Part shown: piece after piece, positions 47,587-56,272 of the stretch
Position numbering within the stretch: the first letter of the stretch is position 1
How the letters are laid out: every line of letters begins with the position of its first letter
IMG/VR virus record: IMGVR_UViG_3300039159_000385
Coordinates: 1-57,239 of that record
DNA from: a virus
Strand: one strand, 5' to 3'
Length of the DNA stretch: 57,239 nt
The notes under the pieces: model-generated
What the model saw: only the letters and a program-made list of their open reading frames with translations
The model's database searches: none
Told to the model about the DNA's origin: nothing
Translations under genes and position numbers: made by a program

Positions 47587-49034
47587 TACCGCACCTTCCG
47601 CTTGCCTACGCGCGGCGCCTTCGGCACGCTCGGTGCTTCGGCCGTGTTCGTGTCGGGATCCTCGGGCGCGATCGCACCCGCGCCCGGCAGCTCGCGCGTC
47701 GTCGCTTCGTCACGCGGCGGCAGTCCGGCATACGTGCGCAGGAACGTTTCGAGGTTGTCGTCGGGCCGGATCACGCCGACTTGGCTCAACGCTTGCACAA
47801 AGCCCGCGATCGCCGGCAACTCCGCTTCTTCGACATCGCCCGCGACTAGCATCGGCTGGAACGCCGGATCCCCGCCGCGACGCGCCCACCACCGCTTGAG
47901 TGTTCCCGTCATCTCGGCCCCGAACACTTCGACGAAGCCGTAGAACGCGAGCGTGAACAGTTGCGTCTTTGTTTTGCCGAGCGCGAACGAACCCGTCGCC
48001 TGCTGCCCGAGCAACATGAAGTCCGCGAGCACCGCGCCCGCCATGCGCCGATCAAGGCGCTCGATCAGCGGCGTCATATCACCCGAGCGGCGCCCGTCGG
48101 CTAACAGATACTGCATCGTGAACATCGGCGCCTTGCTCTCCGGGTCTACATCACTCGGCAACACCACCGCGCTCTTGCGATCGCTCGACACCGCTTCCAC
48201 CACGGCCAGGATGCTATTGAGCTGCGCCTTCTCGTCGGGCGACGCGGTGCGCGACAGCAACCGATTCGGAACCGTCGCCACCACGAGCCCCGCCTGACGC
48301 ACGGCGGCGCGCGCTTCGGCTTCTTCGATGACGCGCTTCTTCATCCACGTGGTGTAGCTCGTGCGCAGCACCGAGCGCCCTTCCGGGTTGTCGAGCTTCG
48401 CCGTTGTGCGAAACAGCGCGAGACGCGAACGCGGGATCAACACCTCGTAGTTTTCGCCGACATTCACCTCGCGGTACGCGTCCTGCTGCCACATCCCCAC
48501 GCACTCGCCCGTGTCAATATCGAACTGCCAGCGCGCGACCGTCTGCTGATCGCGCAGCGCCATCTTTCGGATCACGAGCCCCTGCACCGGGTCGATGCCG
48601 TACACCACTTCACACGGCGCGTACCCATACTGAAACATCGTCGCCGCTTCGCCCACCACCTCACTGAACGGGCGCTGCATGTCGGTGAACAGCATGGCGG
48701 TCGTTTGCTCGCGCACCGCGATCCCTTCGGGTGTGTCGCGTACCGCCGCCGGCAGCTCGACCTTGAACGGCACGCGGCGCAGCATCATCTCAAACGCGAA
48801 CATGATCCCGCCCAGGAGCGGATCGTTGTTCGCCATTTCCGTGTACACGCGCGCCGCACTCAAGCCGTTCAACTGCGGCAGGAAGTCGGCCATGATGTAG
48901 TCACCGCTGCGCCGCAACCCGGTCGAACCGAGCTCCGTCGTCACGTCGCTCATCTCGCGGGTTTCGCTCGTCACACCACTCGGGGGGAGCGCCGGGCCGC
49001 CTGTCGCCGGCGTTATCGCATAGGGGGAAGTCAT
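47586..49034 (-). CDS. Portal protein
   Basis: 482 residues. The pattern LRRSGDYIMADFLPQLNGLS, ARVYTEMANNDPLLGGIMFA, EMMLRRVPFKVEL, FQYGYAPCEVVYGI, KMALRDQQTVARWQFDIDTG, TYTT-MKKRVIEEAEARA, VVLPSDVDPESKAPMFTMQY and DRRMAGAVLADFMLLGQQAT is that of DUF935-like/Mu-gp29-type portals. The C-terminus is disordered (Pro, Glu, Arg). The second copy of the late-type element lies 34 bases upstream of the ATG at 49034, which supports this start. Confidence 0.85.
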   Translation of the reverse strand: MTSPYAITPATGGPALPPSGVTSETREMSDVTTELGSTGLRRSGDYIMADFLPQLNGLSAARVYTEMANNDPLLGGIMFAFEMMLRRVPFKVELPAAVRDTPEGIAVREQTTAMLFTDMQRPFSEVVGEAATMFQYGYAPCEVVYGIDPVQGLVIRKMALRDQQTVARWQFDIDTGECVGMWQQDAYREVNVGENYEVLIPRSRLALFRTTAKLDNPEGRSVLRTSYTTWMKKRVIEEAEARAAVRQAGLVVATVPNRLLSRTASPDEKAQLNSILAVVEAVSSDRKSAVVLPSDVDPESKAPMFTMQYLLADGRRSGDMTPLIERLDRRMAGAVLADFMLLGQQATGSFALGKTKTQLFTLAFYGFVEVFGAEMTGTLKRWWARRGGDPAFQPMLVAGDVEEAELPAIAGFVQALSQVGVIRPDDNLETFLRTYAGLPPRDEATTRELPGAGAIAPEDPDTNTAEAPSVPKAPRVGKRKVR

Positions 49035-49047
49035 GCGCGCACAGTGC

Positions 49048-49076
49048 GTGCGAAACCCGCGTCAGTCGTGCGAAAC
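49048..49076 (-). promoter_or_regulatory. Late-type GTGCGNAAC element, copy b
   Basis: GTGCGAAAC occurs twice, 20 bp apart (49048-49056, 49068-49076). The distal copy begins 34 bases from the portal ATG. The same gap also carries the 12-bp minisatellite. Confidence 0.5.
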
Positions 49077-49078
49077 CT

Positions 49079-49138
49079 GCATAGCCTGCGGCATAGCCTG
49101 CGGCATAGCCTGCGGCATAGCCTGCGGCATAGCCTGCG
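49079..49138. repeat. 12-bp minisatellite GCATAGCCTGCG
   Basis: Five tandem copies between the end of the terminase gene and the portal promoter-like element. It is followed by a duplicated 13-bp segment (TCACTCGTCGCTC) that carries the terminase stop codon. The gap 49035-49156 has no gene. Confidence 0.85.
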
Positions 49139-49156
49139 GCCTCTCACTCGTCGCTC

Positions 49157-50977
49157 TCACTCGTCGCTCTCGGCGTCCATCTCCCCGAACACCGCGACGC
49201 CGCCGAAGTGTGTCGAGCGGCCGAGCTGCTGGAAGCGATCGGCCGGGATCACGCCCGGCACCGCCAGCGCCTCGGACTCCGTGTAGCCGATGCTCCGCAC
49301 CTCCACATCCACGCGCCCGCCGATCGCGTCGGAACACTTGACGAACGCGCCGACGGTCGAGTCCCAATAGTCGTCGTGCGCCGCGTAGGGAAACCCACAG
49401 ATTTCCTCGAACAGCTCCGCGTTCCAGTCCCCCACCACATAGGCCACGTTCCGCGCCTCGGCCTGATCCCGCAGCGGCTCACCGCGCAGCTCCTTCGACA
49501 TGCCCAGCGGCGCCTCCGTGCGCACCCGGTGCCCGGCCAGCTTGCCCACGAGGGCCTTCGTGCGATCACGCCCACCGCCCCCGCTGTCGCGCTCAAGCCA
49601 GGTCGTCACGAAGTTTTGCCCGAACCGCGCCGCGTCGTCGGCCGTGACTTTGACGATATGGTCATCCCGCTTCTTCGGGCTCATCTGGCCGCCCGTCGCG
49701 TCGGCAATCACGAACAGCGTCAGCTTACTGCCGTTCTCGGCCGTGTCGCTCCCCGCGTCCATCGTCACCGCCAGCATCAGCGTCGAGCGCGTAAAGTCCG
49801 GGTCGTGCTCCGTGGCGTCCTCCTTCGCCGTCGCCGCCAAATCCCAATAGCGCACCGCCGCGAGGATCCCCACCTTCGGCATCGCGTGCAGCGCGCGGAA
49901 CCACTCGCGTTTGAGCAGAATACCGGCCTTCGGCTTCGGCCGCGCTTGATACATCGCCGACCAGTAGTAGGCGCCCATGCTCTGCCGCTTTCTGAGCAGC
50001 ACCGTGCGCGGGTACCGCTCCTCGCACAGCGCCTCCCCCTCGGCGCGCGGATCGGGTTCGAGCGTACACGTGGGCGGCACGAAAAACTTCTCACTTGTGT
50101 CGCGCAGCGCGTCGAGCGCGATAATGTGCCACCGCTCCGGGTACGTGCCCTCGCCCGACGTTTCGCGCCGGAGCAGCCAGTTCGCCAGGTCATCCTCGTG
50201 CCACGGCGTCATCACGATCACGATCGACGCGTTTGGCTCGGCGCGCGTCGAGAACGTGCCCTGCCACCACTCTTTTTGCTTCTCGCGGATCGTGACCGAC
50301 TGCGATTCCTCGGAGTTTTTGAGCGGGTCGTCAATGATCCCCAGGTGGAACCCCTTACCCGTGATCGGCCCCCCCACGCCCGCCGCCCACATGCCGCCCG
50401 ACGCGGCCGTGCCGATCGTGCGCACCGCCGTCTCGTCGCGCAGCGCGCCGAGCTTCCCGCCCGCGCGCACGAAGTTGTCGCGCGCCGAGCGCGCCAGCAT
50501 CCCCGCCAGGTCCGACCCGTAGCTACAGAGTCCCACCCACCGATGCGGGAAGCGGTACTGGTAGTAGGCCGAGAACAGGCGCGACACCAGTTCCGACTTC
50601 CCGTGGCGCGGCGGCGCGAAGATCATCAGACGCGACAGGCGGCCCTCAATCACATCCATCAGCCGCGCCTCGATCCGCTCGCCATAGTCGTACCAGCGGT
50701 AATCCGGCTTCGCGCGCGCCACAAACTCGCGGAACGGAATCGGATCGGGCGCCGGGGCGACATGCGCCAGCAGCCGACCCATTTCGATCTTGAACGCCGG
50801 CGGCAGGAGCGGCAGCAGCACCCCCATGCGCGCCAGGTGCGCAGCACTAAACTGCCGACGCTCTAACTGGCCGATCAAATCCGACGCCTCCACCAACGCC
50901 GCGCGCGTCGCCGCCTCGGCCGCCCGGTCCGCCTCGCGCCTCTGGGCCTGCCGCCCCGCCGCACTCACCCGCACCAT
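49157..50977 (-). CDS. terL: Terminase large subunit
   Basis: 606 residues. ATPase: Walker A APPRHGKSE (121-129), Walker B HLGIIDDP (211-218), coupling motif IVMTP (254-258). Nuclease: RYWDLAATAKEDATEHDPDF with Asp at 379, and downstream acidic residues near DYWDSTVGAF. The N-terminal 80 residues are an Ala/Arg-rich extension that may contact the small subunit. It packages DNA into the prohead. It follows the small subunit gene by two bases. Confidence 0.93.
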   Translation of the reverse strand: MVRVSAAGRQAQRREADRAAEAATRAALVEASDLIGQLERRQFSAAHLARMGVLLPLLPPAFKIEMGRLLAHVAPAPDPIPFREFVARAKPDYRWYDYGERIEARLMDVIEGRLSRLMIFAPPRHGKSELVSRLFSAYYQYRFPHRWVGLCSYGSDLAGMLARSARDNFVRAGGKLGALRDETAVRTIGTAASGGMWAAGVGGPITGKGFHLGIIDDPLKNSEESQSVTIREKQKEWWQGTFSTRAEPNASIVIVMTPWHEDDLANWLLRRETSGEGTYPERWHIIALDALRDTSEKFFVPPTCTLEPDPRAEGEALCEERYPRTVLLRKRQSMGAYYWSAMYQARPKPKAGILLKREWFRALHAMPKVGILAAVRYWDLAATAKEDATEHDPDFTRSTLMLAVTMDAGSDTAENGSKLTLFVIADATGGQMSPKKRDDHIVKVTADDAARFGQNFVTTWLERDSGGGGRDRTKALVGKLAGHRVRTEAPLGMSKELRGEPLRDQAEARNVAYVVGDWNAELFEEICGFPYAAHDDYWDSTVGAFVKCSDAIGGRVDVEVRSIGYTESEALAVPGVIPADRFQQLGRSTHFGGVAVFGEMDAESDE

Positions 50978-50979
50978 GC

Positions 50980-51807
50980 CTACGCGTCCGCTTCTTCGGT
51001 CGTCAGTGCCACCGACGCGACCACCGACGCCTGCTTGTCGGCCAGCGTCCGCAGGCGCGCCAGGAGGTCGTCATCACTCAGAAACGCGTTCGTGCGCGTC
51101 TCCACCGGCCCGCCGTCCGCGCCCGTCATCTCGACACGCTGGTTTGGCTGGTACCCGAGCACACGTTCCTCAAAAAACCGCGCGTGCCCAAGCGAACCCA
51201 TCACCGCCTGCTGATAGACCGCCTGACGAACCCGGCTCTTGGCGATCGCGAGCCCGTGCGCGCGGAAGCTCTGCACCTTCTCCAAGTGCGCGTGCAACGT
51301 CTGTTCACTGATCCCCAGGAGCACGCTCGTCTCGTCGATGGACATGCCGAAACCGGCGTAGGCCATGATCTGCTCTTTTTCGGCCTCGGACGGCTCCCAC
51401 GCCGGCACCCCGTCGGCACCGGGCGCCTTGACGTATTCCTCAGTCGTTTTTGCGCGCGGACCACGCCGCCGCCGTTCTTTCTCCTTCGCACGCCGCGCGC
51501 GCTCGTCGCGTTTCTTCGCGTTGCGGATCGCGCGACGCATCGTGTCCTTCTCCTCCTTCGTCAGCCGCGCCCCGACGCCGCCGCCGTGCGCCGCGAGGCC
51601 CACCGCACGCGCGGCCAGTTCCTCGGCGCTGTACGAGGCGCGTTTCCGGCGATCGGGCTTTCCGGGTGCGGGCTCCCCGCCGGCGACGGGAACGACCGAT
51701 GCCCCGGCCGAATCCGCGTTGTTTTGCGGCTCGACCGGGGCGCTCAGGTCCGTCTCTGCTTCCGCACCAGGTGCGGGTGCTACTTCGTCATCCGTCTCGT
51801 CACTCAC
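50980..51807 (-). CDS. Terminase small subunit-like DNA-binding protein
   Basis: 275 residues. N-terminal 60 residues are acidic and disordered; a Lys/Arg-rich stretch follows (KKRDERARRAKEKERRRRG). Residues about 138-205 hold an HTH with oligomerising helices: SEAEKEQIMAYAGFGMSIDE, TSVLLGISEQTLHAHLEKV, SRVRQAVYQQAVMGSLGHAR, the small-terminase layout. GTG start. It recognises phage DNA for packaging; the site is unknown. Confidence 0.75.
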   Translation of the reverse strand: MSDETDDEVAPAPGAEAETDLSAPVEPQNNADSAGASVVPVAGGEPAPGKPDRRKRASYSAEELAARAVGLAAHGGGVGARLTKEEKDTMRRAIRNAKKRDERARRAKEKERRRRGPRAKTTEEYVKAPGADGVPAWEPSEAEKEQIMAYAGFGMSIDETSVLLGISEQTLHAHLEKVQSFRAHGLAIAKSRVRQAVYQQAVMGSLGHARFFEERVLGYQPNQRVEMTGADGGPVETRTNAFLSDDDLLARLRTLADKQASVVASVALTTEEADA

Positions 51808-51881
51808 GCCGCGCGTTGGTTAAAGGGCCGCGTGCCTTCCCATTGGCAGCCCCGTCCCCCTCCGCGCGATGCGACCTCGAC

Positions 51882-52133
51882 TCAGGAGTCGTTGACCGCC
51901 ATCAAGCGGGAGTTGGGTCCACTGGTCAGCGGAACCAACTGGAACCGGCGACGACCGCGCATGACGATCGCGCCCGGCTGATTACGACCGCCACGCTCGA
52001 TGATGCCCTCACTCCGCGCCGAACGCCGGTTCGCCGTCACCGAGCGGTTGAACGCGCCTTCCTGCCGGCCAACATTGCGGCGGCCCCGAACGCCCAAAAC
52101 GCGGTTGACCGCGCGGCTTCTGCCTCGTGCCAT
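51882..52133 (-). CDS. Small Arg-rich protein
   Basis: 83 residues, very basic (many Arg), with no hydrophobic core. The N-terminus MARGRSRAVNRVLGVRGRRN could bind nucleic acid. GAGGGG lies about 8 bases upstream of the ATG. It is the first gene before the terminase pair; 74 bases separate it from the small subunit gene. Confidence 0.45.
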   Translation of the reverse strand: MARGRSRAVNRVLGVRGRRNVGRQEGAFNRSVTANRRSARSEGIIERGGRNQPGAIVMRGRRRFQLVPLTSGPNSRLMAVNDS

Positions 52134-52317
52134 GATGCACCCCTCGCGACATCGGTCGCGGGTTATGTGTGTCAGGCGGCGCGTGCGTTCTCAGTGGCTC
52201 TCCGCACTCGGCCGGTGCCACTCGCATACGCGAATCGCCCGCCCAAGTGACCCCATGCTACAGGGCACCAGGCGAGCGATAGTGCGAAACGTGCAAACAA
52301 ACGCGGTGCGATCGCCC
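52134..52317 (-). promoter_or_regulatory. Upstream region of the packaging operon with late-type element, copy a
   Basis: No established gene. GTGCGAAAC (52282-52290) lies about 150 bases upstream of the Arg-rich gene, with an adjacent GTGCAAAC. A possible 21-codon frame (52191-52256) starts 26 bases past the element. This gap separates the lipoprotein unit from the late operon and is the likely start of the packaging transcripts. Confidence 0.4.
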
Positions 52318-52818
52318 CTACTCGTCGCGGCGCCACCGATACGAGGCCCCGAGCGGCGGGGGCAGCACCGTCCGGCCGGCGCCGTCGCGTGTCAGATCAA
52401 CGAACGGCGCGTCATTCGGGTACGTCGTCACGAAGCGCCCCCCGTCCACGAGGCCGGGGAACGCGGCATCGTCCGCGCTGAACGTTACCTGCGACCCCTG
52501 CCGGCGGTACGTGCCGCGCCGAACGATCGTGTTCAGCGCCACCAGGCCCGCCACCCCGCCCGCGCGATGCTCGACCCGGAGCACATGCGTAAACGCACCG
52601 TCGCGGCGCAGATCGAGCACGCCGCCCACCACGCGCGTTATGCCCGGCGGCGCGCCGAACGACACCCACGCCCCAGGCACCGGCCCCCCGTCCACCGACA
52701 CCATCGTGTACTGCCCGGCCATCGCGTCACTGCTCGGCGCCGTTGTGCCACCACACGCGGCGGCCATCGTCGCCATGATCCCCGCCGCGAGTGCGCCCGC
52801 TCTGCTCGGTCCCATCAT
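52318..52818 (-). CDS. Small phage lipoprotein
   Basis: 166 residues. Signal segment SRAGALAAGIMATMAAACGG with the lipobox Cys at about 22. The mature domain QYTMVSVDGGPVPGAWVSFG, GGVLDLRRDGAFTHVLRVEH, GTYRRQGSQVTFSADDAAFP resembles lipocalin-like small beta-barrel lipoproteins. GGGGGTGG precedes the ATGATG. As a separate unit in front of the late genes it could be a lysogenic-conversion or superinfection-exclusion factor; this is inference. Confidence 0.65.
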   Translation of the reverse strand: MMGPSRAGALAAGIMATMAAACGGTTAPSSDAMAGQYTMVSVDGGPVPGAWVSFGAPPGITRVVGGVLDLRRDGAFTHVLRVEHRAGGVAGLVALNTIVRRGTYRRQGSQVTFSADDAAFPGLVDGGRFVTTYPNDAPFVDLTRDGAGRTVLPPPLGASYRWRRDE

Positions 52819-52837
52819 CCACCCCCATGCGTGAGAA

Positions 52838-52860
52838 CGGGGCGCCGTCGTGGCGCCCCG
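52838..52860 (-). terminator. Hairpin behind the accessory module
   Basis: CGGGGCGCC and GGCGCCCCG form a perfect 9-bp stem with a 5-base loop, 10 bases past the stop of the 204-residue gene, followed by TTCTCAC on the minus strand. It would end the 57002-52870 transcript. Confidence 0.65.
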
Positions 52861-52869
52861 CGTCCTTCC

Positions 52870-53484
52870 CTACTCGAACCGTGGGTCAAACCCCTCGGGG
52901 ACGCCCGGTTCCGGCGGCTCCGGCACTTCCAGCGCCAGCTCCGCCCACTGCTCCAACACGTTGCCGCTCGGGTCCGTCAGGTTCGTGCGCGGGATCGGAT
53001 GCCCGATCGCGTCGGCGAACTCGTAGCCGTCGGCCCACTGCCCGATCCACTCCACATCATCCGGCACCTTGCTCAAAAACAGCTCCAAATCGGCAGTATT
53101 GGCGAACACCAGGCCCACCCAATACGAAATCTCCGTGGCTTGCGTGCGGCGCGCCTGCTCCTTCCGCTTCTTCTCGTAAAACTCGGCGGCCGTCAACTTC
53201 GTCGCGAGCTTCGGGTCATCAAACTGCGCCTGCAACTCCTCCAACTCCTCCCGGTCCTCGACCTCGATCGCCAGCGGCTCGCCCGGCGGCCGCTTCGTCA
53301 TGTCCGGCATCGACGCCGTGATCGGCCCCTGCGTGTTTACACGGCCCGACAGGCTCACCGAGCCCGCCCCGAGCGACATCGGACCCGCCCCGAGCGACAT
53401 CGGCCCGCCGCCGAGCGACATCGGCCCGCCGCCCAGCGCGTTCCCCTTCGGCGTGATCGTGCTCGGCCGTTTCATCTTCGCCAT
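52870..53484 (-). CDS. Hypothetical protein with GGGPMSL repeats
   Basis: 204 residues. The N-terminus repeats GGGPMSLG/GAGPMSLG about four times, encoded by near-identical 24-bp units. The rest has a charged helix (EVEDREELEELQAQFDDPKL), TAAEFYEKKRKEQARRTQAT and an acidic part with YEFADAIGHPIPRTNL. Not recognised. It is the last gene of the accessory module, next to the PP-loop gene, which may be its partner. Confidence 0.55.
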   Translation of the reverse strand: MAKMKRPSTITPKGNALGGGPMSLGGGPMSLGAGPMSLGAGSVSLSGRVNTQGPITASMPDMTKRPPGEPLAIEVEDREELEELQAQFDDPKLATKLTAAEFYEKKRKEQARRTQATEISYWVGLVFANTADLELFLSKVPDDVEWIGQWADGYEFADAIGHPIPRTNLTDPSGNVLEQWAELALEVPEPPEPGVPEGFDPRFE

Positions 53485-53496
53485 GTTCGCCGCTCC

Positions 53497-54345
53497 CTAC
53501 AGTGTGAAGGTTGACGCTTGGCGCATCGCGCGCTCTTGCGCCTTGAAACTGAACTCGTACCGCAACAGCTCGGCCTCGATCGCCGGAAACAGGCGCAACA
53601 CCCGCGCGTAGTCGTCCGGGTAGTGTTTGCGCAGCGGCGCCAGGAACCGATAGTCCAACCCGTCACCGCTGAACGAGCGGCCGAAGATGCGGTAATCCGT
53701 CAGGAGCCGCGTCTGCGTCTCAATCAATGCCTGCCGCAGCCGCTCGCGCGACCAGTCGAATACCGGATACAGCACGTTGCGCGTGCGCTGGTACACGCCC
53801 GATTTCTTCAAGCTCGCCGCGCGGAAAATGGAATCGTCCATGCGGATCCCGACGACGGTCGGCACGGACTTGCCCCACCCCAGGTCACGCCGCACTTCGC
53901 GCGAAATCGAATCGAACGACGGCGGCTCGGTCGGCTCCCACCGATGAATCAACGGGATGCGGTGGAACGGCTGATACGCATAGAAGCCGAGGCGCGTCAT
54001 AATCCCGCGACCCTGCACACGCGTGATCCGCGTATCCCATAGCGCCTCGTAGTACGCCAGCCCCTCCTCCATGATGCGCAGGCCGGGCACAATGTACATG
54101 TGGTACAGGTGCAAGTCAGTAAACCCCGCCTTTCGCAGCGCCAGGACACACCCTACCGCGTCCTTGCCGGCCGAGAACGACACGAGCGCGCGGCCCTTGT
54201 AAATGTCGCACAGAATCGGCAGCGCCTCGTCGCTCGACATCTCGTGAATGTTCATCGGGACATCCACCCCGAACCGGGGCGTCACCCGGCCCTTCTGCAC
54301 AATCGTCGTCGGCGCCGCGCCGCCCGCCTTCGATCCCTCACCCAT
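53497..54345 (-). CDS. PAPS reductase-like PP-loop protein
   Basis: 282 residues. A PP-loop SFSAGKDAV (56-64) in the place of the SGGKDS nucleotide-binding loop, followed by LALRKAGFTDLHLYHMYIVP, HRIPLIHRWEP, VPTVVGIRMDDSIFR, PVFDWSRERLRQALI and RIFGRSFSGDGLDYRFLAPL. This is the phage branch of PAPS-reductase/ATP-pyrophosphatase-like enzymes, which may modify nucleotides or DNA rather than reduce sulfate. There is no Dnd-type partner here. It overlaps its upstream neighbour by 8 bases. Confidence 0.72.
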   Translation of the reverse strand: MGEGSKAGGAAPTTIVQKGRVTPRFGVDVPMNIHEMSSDEALPILCDIYKGRALVSFSAGKDAVGCVLALRKAGFTDLHLYHMYIVPGLRIMEEGLAYYEALWDTRITRVQGRGIMTRLGFYAYQPFHRIPLIHRWEPTEPPSFDSISREVRRDLGWGKSVPTVVGIRMDDSIFRAASLKKSGVYQRTRNVLYPVFDWSRERLRQALIETQTRLLTDYRIFGRSFSGDGLDYRFLAPLRKHYPDDYARVLRLFPAIEAELLRYEFSFKAQERAMRQASTFTL

Positions 54346-54973
54346 CGCACACCTCACCCTCGACACGCGTCGCGTACCACGCCGCGTCACGCGGTGTGTA
54401 CAACATGCCCACGCCCTCGCCCTCGCGCACCACGAGCGGCCCGGCACGCTCGGATTCCAGTAGATCGACCACCGCGTACAACTCCGCGAGCGACAGCCCC
54501 TTGAACAGCGCGGCCGCCTCGGCATCCCGCTCGGGGAACGCCATCGACGCAAACGCCCACAGCATCCCCACCTGCTTGTCACTCGAAAACGACACGCCAT
54601 CGCACGCCAGGCGCAGCTTCGCCAGCCATGCCGGATCAAGCGCCCCGAGGCGCACCCGCAGCGCCTCGCTCACCACATCAAGCATTTCGTAGTACCGCAG
54701 CAAGTCCCGGCGCACCACCGACGGCGCCGGCATCAGCGATGTCGCCCGCGCGCCCACCGGGATCGCAAAGTCGGCCAGGCGCAGCGAAATCACCGCATCC
54801 CGCGCCAGCAGCTCCACCGGCGACACCTCGCCCGTAATGGGTGCCGCACGCGGCAATCGCTGCGGGCGCACCGACACCACCGGGCGCCCCTTGCCCGATG
54901 GTTTTCCGGCTCGTTTCTTCGTTGTAGTTTTCATACCGTACAAGATAGGCCCCGTGTCGGTTGTCGTCAACAT
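54338..54973 (-). CDS. Hypothetical protein, 211 residues
   Basis: Unknown. Basic N-terminus (KTTTKKRAGKPSGKG) then a mostly helical domain: RDLLRYYEMLDVVSEALRVR, LGALDPAWLAKLRLACDGVS, VGMLWAFASMAFPERDAEAA, LSLAELYAVVDLLESERAGP. It is coupled to the PP-loop gene by an 8-base overlap, suggesting joint function. An alternative start is the ATG at 54934. Confidence 0.55.
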   Translation of the reverse strand: MLTTTDTGPILYGMKTTTKKRAGKPSGKGRPVVSVRPQRLPRAAPITGEVSPVELLARDAVISLRLADFAIPVGARATSLMPAPSVVRRDLLRYYEMLDVVSEALRVRLGALDPAWLAKLRLACDGVSFSSDKQVGMLWAFASMAFPERDAEAAALFKGLSLAELYAVVDLLESERAGPLVVREGEGVGMLYTPRDAAWYATRVEGEVCDG

Positions 54974-54977
54974 GGCA

Positions 54978-55487
54978 TTACCCTACGTGAACGACGCGCA
55001 ACAGGCGCATCTCGGTGTAGCCGGTCGAACAGTCGGCGCCGTCACGCTCGCCGTGCTCGTAGTGGTCGCAGTGCGACTCTCTCGTGTCCGGCATCGACGC
55101 CCACTCCGCGAACGTGCGTAGCTCGGCCGTCTCACGCGGCTCGGCGTCCAGCCACTCGCCCGTCACCCGATCCGCACGCACCTCGAACACCGGGTAGAGG
55201 CGCGGAGGCATGAACAGCGACAACGGCAACACCGTGCGCGACCACCCCGAGGGGATGCCAGGCTTGTCCACGCCGTTGTACTGCACCGGCACCTCGCGGC
55301 CCACCACCTCGCGCATCGTGGCGACCGCGTAGCGCAGCGCGTCCACCCCCTCACTCACCGGCACGCTCGACGCGCCGTCCAGCTCCACGTAGTTGAAACG
55401 GGGCACCACCATGTAGCGATTGGGCAAATACTGGCCCTCCTGCGGCTCGAAGCGCACTAGGATGTTATTGGCGTCCGTCGGTTGCAT
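54978..55487 (-). CDS. Hypothetical protein, 169 residues
   Basis: Unknown. The N-terminal part is beta-like (NNILVRFEPQEGQYLPNRYM, VPRFNYVELDG), the middle YAVATMREVVGREVPVQYNG, and the C-terminus has His and Cys residues (SHCDHYEHGERDGADC) that could bind metal. ATG overlaps the DUF3560 stop (TGATG). Confidence 0.5.
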   Translation of the reverse strand: MQPTDANNILVRFEPQEGQYLPNRYMVVPRFNYVELDGASSVPVSEGVDALRYAVATMREVVGREVPVQYNGVDKPGIPSGWSRTVLPLSLFMPPRLYPVFEVRADRVTGEWLDAEPRETAELRTFAEWASMPDTRESHCDHYEHGERDGADCSTGYTEMRLLRVVHVG

Positions 55488-56272
55488 CACTCCCCCCCTC
55501 CAATCAGCCCGGCCAGGCGCCGGGCGTGCCACTCGGCACTATTGCCGAGCTTGCGCGTGAACCCGCCCCGCGTCGGGCTCCACAGGAACCCCGCCGAGCG
55601 CATCAACTTGTAGTGCTCCGTGCTCAAGCGCGCCGGGAACACCAGCGTCACCCGGTTATCGTCCGGGTCGATCGTCAGCACCACGCCGCCGGCCAGCTCG
55701 TCCCGGCTCGCCTCGACCGCCCGCGTCTCCTCAATCACCTCGACCCGCTTGGCCGCCGCGCGAATCCGGGCGCCCACGTTCGATAGCGACCAGGCCGGGA
55801 AAGGCTGCTTCTCCCACGAATACGCCGCCTCGATCACCGGCGCCCACGCCGCCAGCCCCTTCCCCGTCGCGGCGATCAGCCCGGCGTCGTCCTGCTTCTT
55901 CCACGCCGCATTGGCCGCCTTCATCTGGTCCCGTTTCCGTTCCAGGTCCGTCCGCTTGTCCGTCAACTTCTCCACCGCCTCCGGGTCGTCCGACGAAATG
56001 CCGGCCGACCCGACCGACGCCGCGCGTCGTTCCAGCTCGTCGGCCTCCTTCGCCCGGTCGCACGCCTTCCGCAGCCGGGCGTCCGACTTCGCCAGCGCGC
56101 CCCGGTGCCGCTTCTCGGAATGGTGCCCTACGAGAATCGGCTGCCCGAACGGGATCCCCGCCACAGCGTCGCGGCTGGCCTGAAACGCCGCGTCGCTCTC
56201 GGCTCTCGCCCGCTCGGCCGCCCGTTCCAGGCGCGCCCGGCGGCGCTCTTGGGTTGCCTCGTAGGCGTTCAC
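55487..56272 (-). CDS. DUF3560 family protein
   Basis: 261 residues matching the DUF3560 pattern known from plasmids and phages: EATQERRRARLERAAERAR, VAGIPFGQPILVGHHSEKRH, RGALAKSDARLRKACDRAKE, ELERRAASVGSAGISSDDPE, RKRDQMKAANAAWKK, AAYSWEKQPFPAWSLSNVGA. The GHHSEKRHR region is its hallmark. The C-terminal 80 residues (LTIDPDDNRVTLVFPARLST and HYKLMRSAGFLWSPTRGGF) form an extra domain also common with DUF3560. Function unknown. GTG start (GTGA). Confidence 0.8.
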   Translation of the reverse strand: MNAYEATQERRRARLERAAERARAESDAAFQASRDAVAGIPFGQPILVGHHSEKRHRGALAKSDARLRKACDRAKEADELERRAASVGSAGISSDDPEAVEKLTDKRTDLERKRDQMKAANAAWKKQDDAGLIAATGKGLAAWAPVIEAAYSWEKQPFPAWSLSNVGARIRAAAKRVEVIEETRAVEASRDELAGGVVLTIDPDDNRVTLVFPARLSTEHYKLMRSAGFLWSPTRGGFTRKLGNSAEWHARRLAGLIGGGE

